NCBI GenBank assembly: GCA_021772705.1
Contig: JAJFLN010000552.1
Span: 1 to 6,171, forward strand
Direction: 5' to 3'
Length of the DNA: 6,171 bases
Source of the DNA: Candidatus Cloacimonadota bacterium
GTDB lineage: Bacteria > Muiribacteriota > UBA6191 > JACPRK01
The position numbers and the translations under genes are program-made. Below are positions 4,931-6,171 of the stretch, in pieces (positions within the stretch are counted from its first letter, which is position 1; every line of letters starts with the position of its first letter). The notes below the pieces were generated by a model. The model searched no databases, had not been told where the DNA came from, and saw only the letters and a program-made list of their open reading frames with translations.

Positions 4931-5599
4931 ATGTCCAGTAGCAACATGGGAACCTGCGCTGCCTGTAAGCTCAAGCACCCGATCAACGACTTGGCTGCTC
5001 ACGTCGCCGCCTGCGAGCGGCGACTGAAGGGCGACGCGGACAGCCTGCAGATCGTCGTGGGGAGTCCCGAGTTTCCCGAGTTCTGGATGAGCGTTGAGGC
5101 CCAGTCGCAGGCGACCCTGGAGGCCCTCGACCGCTTTCTCAGGAAGGCTTGGCTGGAGTGCTGTGGACATCTCTCCGCGTTCACCATCGGGAAGCAGCGA
5201 TACGAAAGCTATCTCGGCGATTTCGAGTACGGAGAGAAAAGGCCCCTCGGCATGAAGAGGAAGCTCGCAGAGCTGGTGAAGCCCCGCAGCAAGTTCTCCT
5301 ACGAGTACGACTTCGGGTCAACGACCGAGCTCGTTCTCCAGGTTGTGGGCCGTTTGCAGTGCAAGCCGTCGAGGAAAGCGATCCAGCTCCTCGCACTCAA
5401 CGATCCGCCGCAACGCATCTGCGAGGAGACCGAGGAGTGCGAGAACTCGGCAACGGGCCTCTGCGCCTACTGCAGCGCAATGCCGATCTGCGCCGACTGT
5501 TTGAGAACCCATGATTGCGGCGAAGAGGCGATCTGCCCAATAGTCAATTCCCCGAGGGCTGGCGTCTGCGGGTACGAAGGGCCGACGATCAAGGTTTGA
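4931..5599 (+). CDS. pRiA4b ORF-3-like protein with zinc-binding ends
   Basis: ATG 4931 follows AAGGAG with suitable spacing. The 222-residue product has a C9-x2-C12-x11-H24-x3-C28 zinc finger at its start. The PRiA4_ORF3 domain (PF07929) follows at about 38-145, marked by TLEALDRFLRKAWLECCGHL (62-81) and KFSYEYDFGSTTELVLQVV (121-139), both strongly typical of the family. The C-terminal third is Cys-rich (C164, C170, C178-x2-C181, C187-x2-C190, H194, C196) and ends in IVNSPRAGVCGYEG, a tail I recall from longer members. The family is named from an ORF on the Agrobacterium plasmid pRiA4b and is annotated as IS1096 TnpR-like; its function is not established, and it is common on mobile and accessory DNA. 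No transposase accompanies it here. A strong hairpin at 5777-5810 may end its transcript. Confidence 0.9.
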   Translation: MSSSNMGTCAACKLKHPINDLAAHVAACERRLKGDADSLQIVVGSPEFPEFWMSVEAQSQATLEALDRFLRKAWLECCGHLSAFTIGKQRYESYLGDFEYGEKRPLGMKRKLAELVKPRSKFSYEYDFGSTTELVLQVVGRLQCKPSRKAIQLLALNDPPQRICEETEECENSATGLCAYCSAMPICADCLRTHDCGEEAICPIVNSPRAGVCGYEGPTIKV

Positions 5600-5751
5600 C
5601 GATCCGGCCTTCTCGCTCCGCAAGACCTGTTCTACTTCCTGCCAGGACCAACCTGGAAGGTCTGCAGCTGGCCTGCGACGAGTGCGGCAACGACGACTGT
5701 GGTGGCGGTTGCGGCGACTGCGGCGGCGGACACGGCGGACGCCTCGCCTGA
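5596..5751 (+). CDS. Possible 51-residue Cys/Gly-rich microprotein
   Basis: A TTG at 5596 overlaps the TGA of the preceding gene (TTGA), with AAGG three bases upstream, too close for a good ribosome-binding site. The frame ends with ACDECGNDDCGGGCGDCGGG and a short tail, a dense Cys/Asp/His cluster that could bind metal. It could equally be chance in GC-rich triplet-like DNA; the reverse strand there reads as an Ala/Val-rich frame. Listed because of the overlap and the cluster, with low confidence. Confidence 0.2.
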   Translation: MTIRPSRSARPVLLPARTNLEGLQLACDECGNDDCGGGCGDCGGGHGGRLA

Positions 5752-5776
5752 GGGCAGCAACAGCGTCGGAAGTAAC

Positions 5777-5810
5777 AGGGCCACGGTCTCTCCAAGGAGA
5801 TCGTGGCTCT
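5777..5810. terminator. Strong 14-bp hairpin, probable terminator
   Basis: Bases 5777-5790 pair with 5797-5810 around a six-base loop (TCCAAG). All 14 positions pair, counting two G-U wobbles. On the plus strand it is followed by TCTCATT, a weak T run; on the minus strand by CTGTTACTT. It can end transcripts of the 4931-5599 gene, and possibly minus-strand transcripts entering from the right. No ORF in 5752-5916 is supported. Confidence 0.55.
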
Positions 5811-5916
5811 TCTCATTCCGGGACCCCGTCTCTGCAGGCCGGCGCTCCGTGTTGCCACTCGAGCCCGACATCCGAGAGCTGGAGCCAGTCGGCAGCCAAC
5901 CCGGAAGGGGCTGAAC

Positions 5917-6069
5917 CTACCTCACGAACAGGACCAGCAGAATCCGGGCGATGATGACGAACAGAGCCAGCAGGAACGCCGAGAACCAGCCGTGGACGGT
6001 GAAACAGTCGACCAGACGTGACAACACCTTGATGCAGACGACGAACAGGCAGGGAAGACCCAGGGCCAT
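5917..6069 (-). pseudogene. C-terminal fragment of a phage-holin-family membrane protein
   Basis: The minus-strand frame from ATG 6069 to the TAG at 5919-5917 encodes 50 mostly hydrophobic residues: MALGLPCLFVVCIKVLSRLV, then DCFTVHGWFSAFLLALFVII and a short end ARILLVLFVR. This is two membrane segments joined by F-T-V-x-G-[FW]-x-x-A-[FL]-L, the pattern of the last half of the phage_holin_4_2 family (PF04020), where 'LGLf.lvvna' is followed by 'gf.v.GF..all.al'. Likeness extends a few residues upstream of the ATG (LRFPAPLAA), but a TGA at 6147-6145 closes the frame. Full members have four segments and about 110-120 residues, so the front half is missing. It could still be made as a short membrane protein; no ribosome-binding site is seen. 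Confidence 0.45.
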
Positions 6070-6132
6070 CGCCGCCAGAGGAGCCGGAAACCGAAGCCCA
6101 TTGGGAGACGGGCTCCTTGCTCTGGCCGCCGA

Positions 6133-6169
6133 TTTCAGCGAGTTTCAGCCAACGCCATTCCGTTTCAGC
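6133..6169. repeat. Three phased TTTCAGC repeats
   Basis: TTTCAGC occurs at 6133-6139, 6143-6149 and 6163-6169, at steps of 10 and 20 bp, so all copies face the same side of the helix. The array reaches the window edge and may continue. Such phasing suggests a protein-binding array or element end; function unknown. Confidence 0.45.
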
Positions 6170-6171
6170 AC

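Noticed and set aside
4311..5027. Long plus-strand open frame of 238 codons
   Set aside because: It runs antisense to the 4514-4783 and 4164-4517 genes and overlaps the start of the 4931 gene out of frame. It has no ribosome-binding site and reads as Ser/Pro/Arg-rich shadow sequence.
1..6171. CRISPR array, tRNA, rRNA, or complete insertion sequence
   Set aside because: No regular repeat-spacer pattern, no cloverleaf or conserved rRNA segment, and no transposase or integrase frame was found on either strand.

Overview
This is a GC-rich bacterial accessory region made of small genes; no housekeeping, rRNA or tRNA gene is visible. Coding frames end most codons in G or C, and several starts sit behind clear Shine-Dalgarno sequences (for example AGGAGG before the gene starting at 2243). 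The taxon cannot be fixed from sequence alone. The mix of YgiT-type and VapBC-type toxin-antitoxin genes, a pRiA4b ORF-3-like gene and many short orphan genes fits a genomic island or plasmid-derived segment of a high-GC environmental bacterium.

Layout. At 3-35 there are three copies of a 10-bp repeat. At 112-237 (-) lies a probable remnant that resembles the C-terminal part of the gene at 880-1158. A DUF4258-like toxin (301-594) and a YgiT/MqsA-type zinc-finger antitoxin (599-826) form a plus-strand pair, with an extended -10 box and a perfect 7-bp inverted repeat directly upstream. A minus-strand operon of three genes follows: a helical DUF6880-like protein (2243-1527), a small Cys/Lys-rich protein (1509-1162) and an orphan (1158-880). 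A divergent plus-strand gene (2390-2923) encodes a protein with a MerR/excisionase-like helix-turn-helix.

From 4783 down to about 3175, all on the minus strand, come a paralogue of the small Cys/Lys-rich protein (4783-4514), an orphan that overlaps it by GTGA (4517-4164), a VapB-like antitoxin with an unusual N-terminal extension (4067-3567) and a VapC-like PIN toxin (3570-3295). The PIN gene is interrupted by an in-frame TAG just before its conserved PDPDLLI segment; the rest of the domain continues in the same frame. Divergent to these is a pRiA4b ORF-3-like protein with zinc-binding cysteines at both ends (4931-5599). It is followed by a possible tiny Cys/Gly-rich ORF, a strong hairpin (5777-5810) and a fragment of a phage-holin-family membrane protein (6069-5917, -). 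Three phased TTTCAGC repeats lie at the right edge.

How it fits together. The firm functional calls are the two toxin-antitoxin pairs, one apparently intact and one broken in the toxin. The rest is small DNA-binding, zinc-binding or orphan proteins, with tight start/stop coupling within pairs. Duplication (the two Cys/Lys-rich paralogues; the partial copy at 112-237) and decay (PIN gene, holin, partial copy) both point to an actively rearranging accessory region.
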